A stretch of DNA of 47,183 bases from Aquisphaera insulae. Its GTDB lineage: Bacteria > Planctomycetota > Planctomycetia > Isosphaerales > Isosphaeraceae. Both the position numbers and the translations under genes were made by a program. Numbering within the stretch: the first letter of the stretch is position 1; each line of letters starts with the position of its first letter. Where the stretch lies: the NCBI RefSeq assembly GCF_011064615.1, contig NZ_JAALJH010000075.1, positions 1 through 47,183 of the forward strand. The letters are read 5' to 3'. Positions 35,426-43,301 of this stretch are shown one piece after another. The notes below the pieces were generated by a model that saw only the letters and a list, made by a program, of their open reading frames with translations, was not told where the DNA came from and did not search any database.

Positions 35426-37285
35426 CTAGACCAGCGGCCGCTCGCCGGCCCGAGGCGGCCAGACGCGGAACGGCGGGCCCCCTCCGGTCGTCCGGCCGAC
35501 GAGCTGCGTGAAGGAGTTGATCGTTGAGTAGAGCGCGAGGAATCGCTCGAGCACGCACGCGAAGAGGTAGGCCCCGGTGCCGACGTATTTCTCCTCCTCG
35601 AACTCCACGGTAACCTCCGTCCCGCGGCAGAACGCCCCGTCGTTCGACGGCGGCCGGGCGATGATCCGGCGGCTGGTGACCGAGGCGATCCCCTCGATCA
35701 GGTGCTGGATGACCTCCGCCGCCTGGCGGTCCACCGCGGCGTCCGAGAAGTCGTAGAGCCGGAGGATCTCGCGGAGCGTCTCCCGGCCCTCCGTCCCGTG
35801 CGAGATCGAGAGGTGATTGAGGCTCAGGTGCGACAGCAGCCTCCAGTAGAGCCCGCGCCGGAGCGGCGGCCGTTGCGGGGCCGAGGGGGACCGCACGCAG
35901 CGGACGGCCGCCAGCGGAGCCGCGGCCTCCAGCTCCAGGGTGAGCCGCTCGCCCGCCGCCTGGAGGGTCAGGGGCAGGTCACGATTCGTGCAGGTCGTCC
36001 GGACGACCAGGGTCGATTCCGCCGGCATGCTCGGATCGTAGCCGAGGTCCACGAGGCTCAGCTCCACCTCGGTGCCCCGGTCATCCGCCCTCATGGACGG
36101 GCGCCTCGTCGCATACCAGAAGGTCCGCTGGGCCTCCGAGCCGACGCCGTGCCGATACGAATAGAAGGGCTGATATCCGGTCGTCCTGCCCGAGATCGGG
36201 TCCACCCCGGTCACCTCGTCCACCGAGTAGATCTCCAGCCCCAGCGGGCTGGCCACGTCGGGGACGATCCGGTACTCCGACCGGGACTGGTCGAGGATGA
36301 TCGGCTCCGCCGTTTTCTCGAACAGGTTCACGATCGGCGTGCAGCCGAGCTGGAAGGTCGTCGCCGTCACGTCCTGCTCGAGCTTCTCCGATCCCCGATT
36401 GAGGAAGACGACCACTTCCAGCCGCTTCCGGAACCCGGCCCGGCAGGCCGCCTCGAGGCCGTGGACGTCGACGAACAGGAACTTGGCGGGGAACGCGAAG
36501 AACTCGCTCAGCAGGCGGTAGCCCGGGAACGACGGCGCGGGATAGGGCAGGAGGCCGTCGGCCAGGTCGAAACCCACCGGGCGGAGGACGTCCCGGGGCG
36601 TCAGGAGGATCGGCTCGGGGTCGCCGTCGGCCGCCCGGTCGGCCGGCAGGAGGACCACCTGCAAGGCGTGGTTGAAGATCAGCTCGTAGAGCAGGGCGGT
36701 CGTCTCCGCCTCGCCGTGGAGGAAGAAGCGGAGCGACCGTAGGGAGAGCTCGGCGAAGCTCAGGCCGCCGATCGCGTCGAGCTGGATCCGGAGCGCCGCG
36801 ACCGTCCCCCGCGGCGGCCGCAGGCCGGCGGGGTAGGGGGGGCGGGCGAATCGGGCGGCCGAGACCTGCACCGGCCAGAGGGTCGTCGGATAGCCGGTGC
36901 GGAACCGGCAGGGCTGATCGTTGATCCGCATGGTCCGCAGCCGGCTGAGCCGATCGATGAGGAAGCCGTCGGGGATCTGGGCCCGCGCGGGGTCCAGCAC
37001 GAACTGGGCGATCGCCATCGAGGGCAGGGGCGCCAGGTAGTGGGGGTAGAGCACCCCCAGCATCGCCGCGGTGAGCTCCGGGAACTCGTCGTCGATCTTG
37101 GCCTGGACCCGCCCGGTGAGCAGCGCGAACGCCTCGATCAGCCGCTCGACGTGCGGGTCGGTGCTCCGGTTGGACTCCAGGCGGAGCCTGGCGGCGGCGG
37201 CCGGATACTGGTCCGCGAACTCCCGCGAGAGCTGGCGGATGAACGTCAGCTCCCGCTCGTAGTAATGATAAAGCGATTTGCTCAT
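35426..37285 (-). CDS. tssF: T6SS baseplate subunit TssF
   Basis: The 619-residue protein starts MSKSLYHYYERELTFIRQLS, the conserved TssF (ImpG/VasA) N-terminus, and continues with AFALLTGRVQAKIDDEFPELTAAMLGVLYPHYLAP. It ends with a typical LFACVLERFLALYSTINSFTQLV block. Length and motifs are normal for the family. TssF pairs with TssG in the baseplate wedge. The start follows the tssE stop by one base, so translation is coupled. Confidence 0.95.
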   Translation of the reverse strand: MSKSLYHYYERELTFIRQLSREFADQYPAAAARLRLESNRSTDPHVERLIEAFALLTGRVQAKIDDEFPELTAAMLGVLYPHYLAPLPSMAIAQFVLDPARAQIPDGFLIDRLSRLRTMRINDQPCRFRTGYPTTLWPVQVSAARFARPPYPAGLRPPRGTVAALRIQLDAIGGLSFAELSLRSLRFFLHGEAETTALLYELIFNHALQVVLLPADRAADGDPEPILLTPRDVLRPVGFDLADGLLPYPAPSFPGYRLLSEFFAFPAKFLFVDVHGLEAACRAGFRKRLEVVVFLNRGSEKLEQDVTATTFQLGCTPIVNLFEKTAEPIILDQSRSEYRIVPDVASPLGLEIYSVDEVTGVDPISGRTTGYQPFYSYRHGVGSEAQRTFWYATRRPSMRADDRGTEVELSLVDLGYDPSMPAESTLVVRTTCTNRDLPLTLQAAGERLTLELEAAAPLAAVRCVRSPSAPQRPPLRRGLYWRLLSHLSLNHLSISHGTEGRETLREILRLYDFSDAAVDRQAAEVIQHLIEGIASVTSRRIIARPPSNDGAFCRGTEVTVEFEEEKYVGTGAYLFACVLERFLALYSTINSFTQLVGRTTGGGPPFRVWPPRAGERPLV

Positions 37286-37286
37286 A

Positions 37287-37769
37287 TCACGAATCCACCC
37301 GCTGAATCGAGGCCTCGCCGGTCGAGAGCTTGAGCACCGTCACGAAGGCGACGTCGGGAGAGGGCTCGACGCGGAGCGTCGCCTGGATCTGGAACTTCAG
37401 CTTCAACTGCTTCTCGTCGTGGTCGTCGATGAGGGTGGCGCGGATGTTGGTGAGGCGGGGTTCGAACCGCGCGATGGCCTGCTCGATCTTCTCCGCGACC
37501 CGGGAGGCCGCCCCGGCCTTGGTGGACTGGAACGCGGTCAGGTCGGGCATCCCGAAGGTCACGATCGACCGCCGGGTCTCGGCGTACTGGGGGGGCACGT
37601 CGACGCGGGTGCAGTGCGTGTTCAGGAGGTCTTCCAGGTCCCGGCGGACCGAGTCGATGATCTGCTCGATGGTGCAGCCCGGCCGGCTCGCGGTGCCGTC
37701 GGACTCCGGGTCGATCAGGCGGTCGAGGATCGAGGCATTGAGCCCGATCGGGATTTCGTTTCGAGCCAT
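37287..37769 (-). CDS. tssE: T6SS baseplate subunit TssE (gp25-like)
   Basis: The 160-residue protein is a gp25-like lysozyme-fold baseplate protein. It has the family's N-terminal ILDRLID, the central SIVTFGMPDLTAF motif, and the ARFEPRLTN segment containing the EPR motif that contacts the sheath. No lytic activity is expected in T6SS members. It is 44 bases after the tagJ stop and almost touches tssF. Confidence 0.94.
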   Translation of the reverse strand: MARNEIPIGLNASILDRLIDPESDGTASRPGCTIEQIIDSVRRDLEDLLNTHCTRVDVPPQYAETRRSIVTFGMPDLTAFQSTKAGAASRVAEKIEQAIARFEPRLTNIRATLIDDHDEKQLKLKFQIQATLRVEPSPDVAFVTVLKLSTGEASIQRVDS

Positions 37770-37813
37770 TTCCCGGAGTCCCTCGCCCGGCCCCCGCGGG
37801 GCATGACCTCACC

Positions 37814-38602
37814 TCACGGCTCTCCGGCCCGGAACTCGCGCCAGTCCAGGAGCGTGGTCGCGTCGTCGTCGCGGAGATAGGTATGGAGGCCGACACCCAG
37901 GGTAACGTCGCCCTCGAGCGTCTTCCAGTCGGTCAGGCGGCCGAGCCTGACCTGATCGTCGGCATGGGACGCCGAGCCGGGATAGAGGGCCGGCAGGAAG
38001 ACCTCGCCGGACTCGGACTCGAGCTCGAGGCGGGCCGGGATGTAGAGCAGGTCGCGGGGGAAGCTCGGCGGGTTCATGGCCGCGACCCGGACCTGCTCCA
38101 GGCCGGCCCAGAAATAGCGGCCCTGGGCCATCACCTCGAGGATCCCGCCGAACAGGTCGTCGGCATCCCGCAGCACCTGGAACGGCTGGTCGTTGAGCGA
38201 CCCGGAGACCGGCGGAGTCGCCTCATCGGCCCGCGCGAGCAGCTCGCCCGCCTCCCGGATCTTGCCGCCCCGAAGGCAGCCCACGGCCTCCAGGCGGAGC
38301 TTCAGATGGTCCGATGGCGGCCCGAAGAACGCCGGGCTCGTCCCCTTCTCGAAGACGTCGCGGCGGGCCTGCTCGGAGTCGACCAGGCGGCGGTAGTTCG
38401 CGGCCGCCCGCTCCAGGTCCGGGTCCGCGAAGTGGAGCGACTCGGCCTGACGGCGGGCCCGATCCAGCTCGCCCGAGAAGAGGAGCAGCTCGAACAGGAA
38501 GAGTCGTTTGGACTGGTCCAGGGGATGGGCCTTCACGTCCGCGACCTGGGCCTCGATCGCCTCCGACAGCTTCCCCGCCCTGTACAGCTCGCCGGCATTC
38601 AT
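37814..38602 (-). CDS. tagJ: T6SS accessory protein TagJ (ImpE family)
   Basis: I choose the ATG at 38602 because GAGGAG is then nine bases away; a second ATG at 38608 would place it too close. The 262-residue protein has the ImpE/SciE repeat-like helices (LYRAGKLSEAIEAQVADVKAHP, FELLLFSGELDRARRQ) and the C-terminal domain with FWAGLEQVRVAAMNPP, PRDLLYIPARL and GVGLHTYL. TagJ binds the TssB N-terminus and is thought to modulate sheath handling by ClpV. It is present only in some T6SS groups. It follows hcp after hairpins. Confidence 0.92.
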   Translation of the reverse strand: MNAGELYRAGKLSEAIEAQVADVKAHPLDQSKRLFLFELLLFSGELDRARRQAESLHFADPDLERAAANYRRLVDSEQARRDVFEKGTSPAFFGPPSDHLKLRLEAVGCLRGGKIREAGELLARADEATPPVSGSLNDQPFQVLRDADDLFGGILEVMAQGRYFWAGLEQVRVAAMNPPSFPRDLLYIPARLELESESGEVFLPALYPGSASHADDQVRLGRLTDWKTLEGDVTLGVGLHTYLRDDDATTLLDWREFRAGEP

Positions 38603-38666
38603 GGTCATCCGCTCCTCTTTCCACCGGAAGCCGCCGGAGACGGTCCGACCCGATCCAACGCGAGAC

Positions 38667-38696
38667 GGCCCGGACGCCCTTCCGCGCGTCCAGGCC
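38667..38696 (-). other. Hairpin between hcp and tagJ (second)
   Basis: GGCC-C-GGACGC, eight-base loop, GCGTCC-A-GGCC, a ten-pair stem with one C/A mismatch. Confidence 0.6.
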
Positions 38697-38711
38697 GGGG
38701 CATGGGCCCTC

Positions 38712-38746
38712 GCGCCGCCCCGCCCGCGAGACTCGGGGGGCGGCGC
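38712..38746 (-). other. Strong GC hairpin directly after the hcp stop
   Basis: GCGCCGCCCC (38712-38721) is complementary to GGGGCGGCGC (38737-38746), seven bases beyond the hcp stop codon; further pairing is possible inside the loop. No T run follows, which argues for mRNA 3' end protection or partial termination. Confidence 0.7.
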
Positions 38747-38753
38747 CGTGACC

Positions 38754-39248
38754 TCACTTCGCGACCTTCGTCAGGTCCCAGGTCGCATCGCCGGCCGGGG
38801 CCATGGCGCCGGTCGTCTCGTCCTGCTTGAAGTAGTTGATCGCGACCTTCGCGAAGGCGATGCTCAGCGACTCCGTCGGAGAGTCGTCGCCCCCCGTCGA
38901 GCCGGACCACTGGATCGACTCGATCAGGACGTCGGAGAAGACGTACTTGAGGAACACCTTCTGGCCGCCGTCGCCCGTGGCCTTGCTCATCTCCACCGTG
39001 GCATCCTTGAAGTGCTTGCCGGTGGCGCAGGCGGCGAAGAGCGTGGCCGAGGACGCCTCGGTCTTCTTCATGACGTTGAAGCTCGACACCGAGACGCGGC
39101 CGGCGGACAGGCCGCCCGAGCCCGGGCCCACCGTCGTCGGATTGGACGCCCCCCACGAGAAGGAGTAGATCTCGATCCACTTCTCGTGATTGGATTGCTG
39201 GGACTCGCCATCGACGCTGTCGATCTTCAGATAGGTATCGAATGCCAT
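38754..39248 (-). CDS. hcp: T6SS inner tube protein Hcp (TssD)
   Basis: AAGGAGAAACGACC precedes the ATG at 39248 and gives 164 residues, the normal Hcp length. Family landmarks are MAFDTYLKIDSVDGES, the IEIYSFSWGASN strand, the variable loop with SAGRVSVSSFNVMKKTEASS, KHFKDATVEMSK, and the C-terminal FAKVAINYFKQD. Hcp stacks as hexamer rings to form the tube that carries effectors. Strong hairpins flank the gene on both sides, consistent with separate processing or regulation of a highly expressed cistron. No extra effector domain is attached. Confidence 0.96.
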   Translation of the reverse strand: MAFDTYLKIDSVDGESQQSNHEKWIEIYSFSWGASNPTTVGPGSGGLSAGRVSVSSFNVMKKTEASSATLFAACATGKHFKDATVEMSKATGDGGQKVFLKYVFSDVLIESIQWSGSTGGDDSPTESLSIAFAKVAINYFKQDETTGAMAPAGDATWDLTKVAK

Positions 39249-39437
39249 GGTCGTTTCTCCTTGACAGTCTGTGGACTTGAACGCCCCTCGAACCGGCGAT
39301 CCGGGGCCGGCCGCCCTGCAACGCTCAGGGCAATCAGGCCGACCCAAGCCGCCCTTGATCTCGTGCGGCGGCCGGACGGACGAGGGCCCCGCCGGCGCGC
39401 ACCTTCCTCCGCCGATCGTCACCGCGCCAGCGATCTC

Positions 39438-39470
39438 GCCGGTCGGGAGTCGGCGACTCCCGCGACCGGC
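39438..39470 (-). other. Long hairpin between tssC and hcp
   Basis: GCCGGTC+GGGAGTC (39438-39451), loop GGC, GACTCCC, two-base bulge GC, GACCGGC (39464-39470): 14 base pairs. It begins 18 bases beyond the tssC stop. No T run follows on the minus strand. Confidence 0.75.
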
Positions 39471-39488
39471 CGACTAGAGGGCCACCGA

Positions 39489-40973
39489 TCAGGCCTTCTT
39501 CGGGACCTCCGCCACCAGCCGCATCGAGGCGGATAGCGTCTCGAGCTGGAAGTGGGGGCGGAGATAGGCGACCGCCTCGTAGGAGCCCGGCTTGCCCGGG
39601 ACCGCCCGCACATTCACCTTCGCCTCGGCCAGGGGCCTCTTGGCCTTCTCGTCATCGCCCACGAGTTCGGGATTGGCCAGCACATACTGGTTTATCCACT
39701 CGTTCAACCAGACGTTGCACTGATTCAGCTCCATGAAGGAGCCGATCTTGTCTCGCGCCATCACCTTGAGGTAATGGGCGAAGCGGGAGGTGTTGAGGAT
39801 CAGGTTGAACTTGGCCGACAGCTCCGCGTTCGAGTTGGCCGCGGCGTCGAAGTAGGTCTTCGGCTTCTGGCACGACTGCGCCCCCATGAAGACGGCGAAG
39901 TCGTTCCCCTTGCTGTGGAGCAGCGGCATGAAGCCGAGGTTGGACAGCTCGAACTCGCGGCGGTCCGAGATGGCGATCTCGGTGGGGCACTTCATGGCCA
40001 CGCCCCCCTCGTCGGTCGGGAAGGTGTGGACGGGCAGCCCCTCCACCTTCCCCCCGCCCTCGACGCCCCGGGTCCGCGCCAGCCAGCCGAACTGGGCGAA
40101 GGCGTCGGTGATCCGGGCCGCATAGGCCCACGCCGCGTTCATCCAGAGATAGTTGTTGTGCTCCTTGCCGTCGACCTGCTCCTCGAAGTTGAACTCGGTC
40201 ACCCGCTTGAAGTTGTCGCCGTAGGGGAGGCGGCCCAGCACCCGCGGCATCGTCAGCGCCACGTATCGGGAATCCTCGGAGTCCCGGAACGACTTCCAGG
40301 TCGCGTATTCGACCGTGTCGAAGATCTTCGAGAGGTCGCGGGGGTTGGCCAGCTCCGTCCAGCTCTCGAAATTGAAGAGCTTCGGGCTGGCCGCCGCCAC
40401 GAACGGGGCATGTGCCGCCGCCGCGATCCCCGAGAGGTGCTTCAGGAGGCTCAGGTCCTCCGCATTGCGGCCGAACTCGATGTCCCCCACCAGCATGCCG
40501 TAGGGATGCCCGCCGAGCTGGCCGTACTCCTCCTCGTAGATCTTCTTGTAGAGGTTGCTCTGGTCGAACTCGATCGCCTTCTCCAGGTCCTTCACCAGCT
40601 CCTGCTTCTTGATGTTCAGGACCCGGATCTTCAGCGTCGTGCTCGTCTCGGTCTGCATGACCAGGTAGTGGAGGCCACGCCAGGTCGATTCCAGCTTCTG
40701 GACGGCGGGATCGTGGAGGATCTCGTTGAGCTGCGCGGTCAGCTTCTTGTCGATCTCGCCGATCCATGTCTTGATGTTCGTCTCGACGTCCTTGGAGACC
40801 ACCTGGCCGGGCTTGACGGCCTGGTCCAGGAACTGGCGGAAGTAATCCCGCGCCCGTTCCGTCTCCTTGTCGGTCTGCGGCCGGGTGGCCTTGATGACCT
40901 CGTCGAGTAGGCTCGGGGCCTCGGTCGTGCCCGCGGCCGGCGCGGCGGCCTGGACTTGTTCGGCGCTGCTCAT
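39489..40973 (-). CDS. tssC: T6SS contractile sheath large subunit TssC
   Basis: The 494-residue protein is a clear TssC (VipB/ImpD): EIDKKLTAQLNEILHDP, the strongly conserved LESTWRGLHYLV, EEEYGQLGGHPYGMLVGDIEF, and CPTEIAISDRREFELSNLGFMPL with the C-terminal SMRLVAEVPKK strand that completes the sheath handshake. It forms the sheath with TssB. The start codon overlaps the tssB stop (AATGA), so subunits are made in coupled amounts. Confidence 0.97.
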   Translation of the reverse strand: MSSAEQVQAAAPAAGTTEAPSLLDEVIKATRPQTDKETERARDYFRQFLDQAVKPGQVVSKDVETNIKTWIGEIDKKLTAQLNEILHDPAVQKLESTWRGLHYLVMQTETSTTLKIRVLNIKKQELVKDLEKAIEFDQSNLYKKIYEEEYGQLGGHPYGMLVGDIEFGRNAEDLSLLKHLSGIAAAAHAPFVAAASPKLFNFESWTELANPRDLSKIFDTVEYATWKSFRDSEDSRYVALTMPRVLGRLPYGDNFKRVTEFNFEEQVDGKEHNNYLWMNAAWAYAARITDAFAQFGWLARTRGVEGGGKVEGLPVHTFPTDEGGVAMKCPTEIAISDRREFELSNLGFMPLLHSKGNDFAVFMGAQSCQKPKTYFDAAANSNAELSAKFNLILNTSRFAHYLKVMARDKIGSFMELNQCNVWLNEWINQYVLANPELVGDDEKAKRPLAEAKVNVRAVPGKPGSYEAVAYLRPHFQLETLSASMRLVAEVPKKA

Positions 40974-41494
40974 TCCTTGGTCTCCGTGCTCGGTGCGGCG
41001 CTATCGATCCCCAGCTCTTTGGCGACGGCCTGGGCCTTGTCCGGATTGTTCAGGATGTCGGCGAGCAACTGGTCGAGCTTGTCGTTCCCCTCCATCTTGT
41101 TGAGCAACTGGGTCAGCTTCGTCCGCATCTCGAGCAGCTCCTTGAGCGCCGGCACCTGCTCGGCGATCCGGGCGGGCTCGAAGTCGTCGATGTGCTTGAA
41201 CTTCAGCTCGACCGCGAGCTTGGTATCCTCGTCGGTCAGGCGGTTCTGGACCTTGGTCGCGACCCGCGGCGCGGCCCGCTGCATGACGTTGTTGAAATTG
41301 TCGCGGTCGATGTCGACGACCGGACGCTCCTTCAGCGACTTGAGCGGCTCGGTGGACTGGGCCGAGAGGTCGGCGATCACGCCGACGACGAACGGCAATT
41401 CCACCGCCCTCATCGCGCCGTTGGTCTCGACATCGTAGGTGATCTGGACCCGGGGGCGGCGGACCCGGTCCAGCTTGTGCTGCAGACTCGACAT
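40970..41494 (-). CDS. tssB: T6SS contractile sheath small subunit TssB
   Basis: GAGGG lies before the ATG at 41494, giving 174 residues (a longer open frame upstream has no TssB-like sequence). Landmarks are RVQITYDVETNGA, ELPFVVGVIADLS, FNNVMQRAAPRV and LKFKHIDDFEPARIAEQVP, all typical of TssB (VipA/ImpB). It intertwines with TssC in the sheath and binds TagJ. This is the first gene of the tssBC-hcp-tagJ-tssEFG run; 410 bases separate it from tssA. Confidence 0.96.
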   Translation of the reverse strand: MSSLQHKLDRVRRPRVQITYDVETNGAMRAVELPFVVGVIADLSAQSTEPLKSLKERPVVDIDRDNFNNVMQRAAPRVATKVQNRLTDEDTKLAVELKFKHIDDFEPARIAEQVPALKELLEMRTKLTQLLNKMEGNDKLDQLLADILNNPDKAQAVAKELGIDSAAPSTETKE

Positions 41495-41725
41495 GGCACC
41501 CTCTTCGCAGTAAGCCTCGAGACGCGGAACGGAAGCCCTGACGTGGAACGGAAGCCTGCCGGAGGTGGACGGCGACCTGGCCTGCGCCGCACTCGCATGC
41601 CGGCGCCCGATCGTTCGCCCTTCTCTGGATCTCAACCCGGGGATGCCGCCCTGCGGAACTCTGCCCCGATGCACCGTCGTTGCGACCGCCTCATGCCAGA
41701 ACGGCGAAAGTGCGGAATGTCAACG

Positions 41726-41731
41726 ACTATA
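41726..41731 (-). promoter_or_regulatory. Candidate extended -10 box for the tssB operon
   Basis: On the minus strand TGATATAGT contains TATAGT preceded by TG at the extended -10 position. The -35 region is weak. It lies about 230 bases before tssB. Confidence 0.35.
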
Positions 41732-41867
41732 TCAGATTCCGACGCGTAGACCGAAGAAAATCGACTCTGAATCCGATCCCCCCTCCGTCGCCCCCAAGCC
41801 GGCCGTTGTCCGTGCGTCTCGCCTGCGATCGAGGGCTCGTGAGTCGTCTCGCGTCTCGAATCGCCCA

Positions 41868-41881
41868 CAATACGCGTATTG
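41868..41881. promoter_or_regulatory. Perfect 14-bp palindrome, possible operator
   Basis: CAATACGCGTATTG is its own reverse complement and lies 24 bases beyond the tssA stop, about 140 bases upstream of the tssB -10 candidate. This is the size and position of a regulator binding site; no regulator gene is adjacent. Confidence 0.5.
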
Positions 41882-41904
41882 CCGGCAGGTCGTGTCAGCG
41901 GACA

Positions 41905-42966
41905 TCATTTCTTTTCTGGTGTCTCCTTGATCCCGAGCTCCCGGTTCAGGAGCTTCAGGACGTCGGCGTTGAGGATCAGCGACCGGATCAGCTCCGGGAA
42001 CGGCAGGTTGCCGAGGTCGACGGCGCGGTGGAGCAGGTAGGGGATCGGGCTATGGGGCTCGATCTGCATCAGCTTGTCCGCGGCCTCGCCGATCCGAGCA
42101 TAGATCTCCGCGCGGGTCTCCATGCGAGGGGGAGCCGGTCCGTCCGCCTTGCTTTCCTCCGCCGGCGTTCCGGCCTCGGCGGCCGGCTTCTCCTTGGGCT
42201 TTCCGCCCCCCTTCTTCTCGAGCACCTGCTCGGCGAGGACCAGGCAATCCCGGAGCGCCCCGCGGATCCCGTTGAGGCTGGGGGCGTAGTTCTTGCCGCC
42301 GGCCGTCATCTTCGCGTTGAGCGCGGCGGAGAGGAGGTCGAGCTCCTGGAGCGCCCGCCGCAGGTCGTTCACCTGGCCCTCGATGGCGTCGCGGCCCGTG
42401 AGCTGCACCCCCTTCTCCACGTCGGCCTTGGTGACCTTGCCCTTCCCCCCCTGGCTGTCCTTCCATTGCTGCCAGTTCAGTCCGGAAGGCTCCGGGGGGA
42501 GGAGGGGGATCAGCCGGAGGCTGCTCGGGAACCAGGCCCCGCGGTCGATCTCGTCGAGCCAGTCGAGCCGGCGGGCCCGGGTGTCGATGTCGTCCTCCTC
42601 CGCGATCTCCGGATGCATCCGGTCCCAGCAGCCCTCCGTCATCAGCCGCAGCAGCCGGAGGCCGTCGACGAGCCCCGCATACCCCTGCAGCTTGGTGAGC
42701 GCCTCCACCAGGCGGACGGCGATCAGATAGTCCTTGGTCCCGTACCGGAGCGTATCCGAGGTGAGCTCGACGATCCCCCGCCAGTCGGCCCGCTTGGGCG
42801 CGTCGGGGCGGGCCGGATCGTTCTTGTCGAACTGGTCCGGATCCACCTCCTTCCGCAGCTCCTCGAGCTGCCCGCGGACGATCGAGACGTCGCGGGAACC
42901 GGCGGGATCCTCCCCCTCGATGGGCCCGAGCAGGGATTCGACATCCACGAGCGGCTGATGAGGCAT
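41905..42966 (-). CDS. tssA: T6SS baseplate/cap protein TssA
   Basis: The 353-residue protein starts with the ImpA_N domain: LLGPIEGEDPAGSRDVS, then DWRGIVELTSDTLRYGTKDYLIAVRLVEAL and LRLLRLMTEGCWDRMHPE. The C-terminal part has SPIPYLLHRAVDLGNLPFPELI, the usual short TssA ending. TssA primes assembly of the tube and sheath at the baseplate or caps the growing end. It is the most upstream T6SS gene here and is divergent from the alkylation-repair operon. Confidence 0.94.
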   Translation of the reverse strand: MPHQPLVDVESLLGPIEGEDPAGSRDVSIVRGQLEELRKEVDPDQFDKNDPARPDAPKRADWRGIVELTSDTLRYGTKDYLIAVRLVEALTKLQGYAGLVDGLRLLRLMTEGCWDRMHPEIAEEDDIDTRARRLDWLDEIDRGAWFPSSLRLIPLLPPEPSGLNWQQWKDSQGGKGKVTKADVEKGVQLTGRDAIEGQVNDLRRALQELDLLSAALNAKMTAGGKNYAPSLNGIRGALRDCLVLAEQVLEKKGGGKPKEKPAAEAGTPAEESKADGPAPPRMETRAEIYARIGEAADKLMQIEPHSPIPYLLHRAVDLGNLPFPELIRSLILNADVLKLLNRELGIKETPEKK

Positions 42967-43301
42967 CGGAGTGGGGAACTCGGAAGTCCATCCGGCTCTC
43001 GGAATCGGTCGAGGGCGGGCGAGGCGGCCGCCGAACCCCCGGGCGCCCCGGCGAGGGCCTCGCCCTCGCCGCTCTCCGTGCGAACCGCATCCGAATGCCA
43101 GGCTTACTTATAAAGGAGGAGCTTAATGTGACGGAGGTAGCCTAGGTCCACGCATCACCGAAAGCAAGCGAATTCGCCGCGATCCCGAAGCGGACGCCCC
43201 CGCGGACGGGGGGAATCGCCATTTTCGGTCATCTCAGCCCGACCCGTGCCGGCGGCCGAAAACGGCGAGACCTCCACCCCGGGGCCGGGTACATTTCCCT
43301 C
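42967..43301. other. Divergent intergenic region between tssA and the Ada-AlkA gene
   Basis: It holds upstream regions of both genes. In its middle (43101-43132) is an AT-richer patch, TTACTTATAAAGGAGGAG, followed by ATG-TGA: a strong ribosome site before a start that stops at once. A GTG reading five codons to TAG overlaps it. On the minus strand TTTATAAG could serve as a -10 box for tssA. No longer gene is supported. Confidence 0.5.

Larger units (their letters stand above)
41495..41904. other. Intergenic region between tssA and tssB
   Basis: No convincing gene; the small open frames here lack ribosome sites and family features. It holds the tssB promoter candidate and a 14-bp palindrome, given separately. 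The stretch is less GC-rich than its surroundings. Confidence 0.6.

Noticed and set aside
38667..39470. The hcp-flanking hairpins as ordinary intrinsic terminators
   Set aside because: None is followed by a T run on the coding strand.
39249..39488. Sigma-54 promoter before hcp
   Set aside because: A TTGCA-like -12 element exists, but the essential GG of the -24 element is missing.
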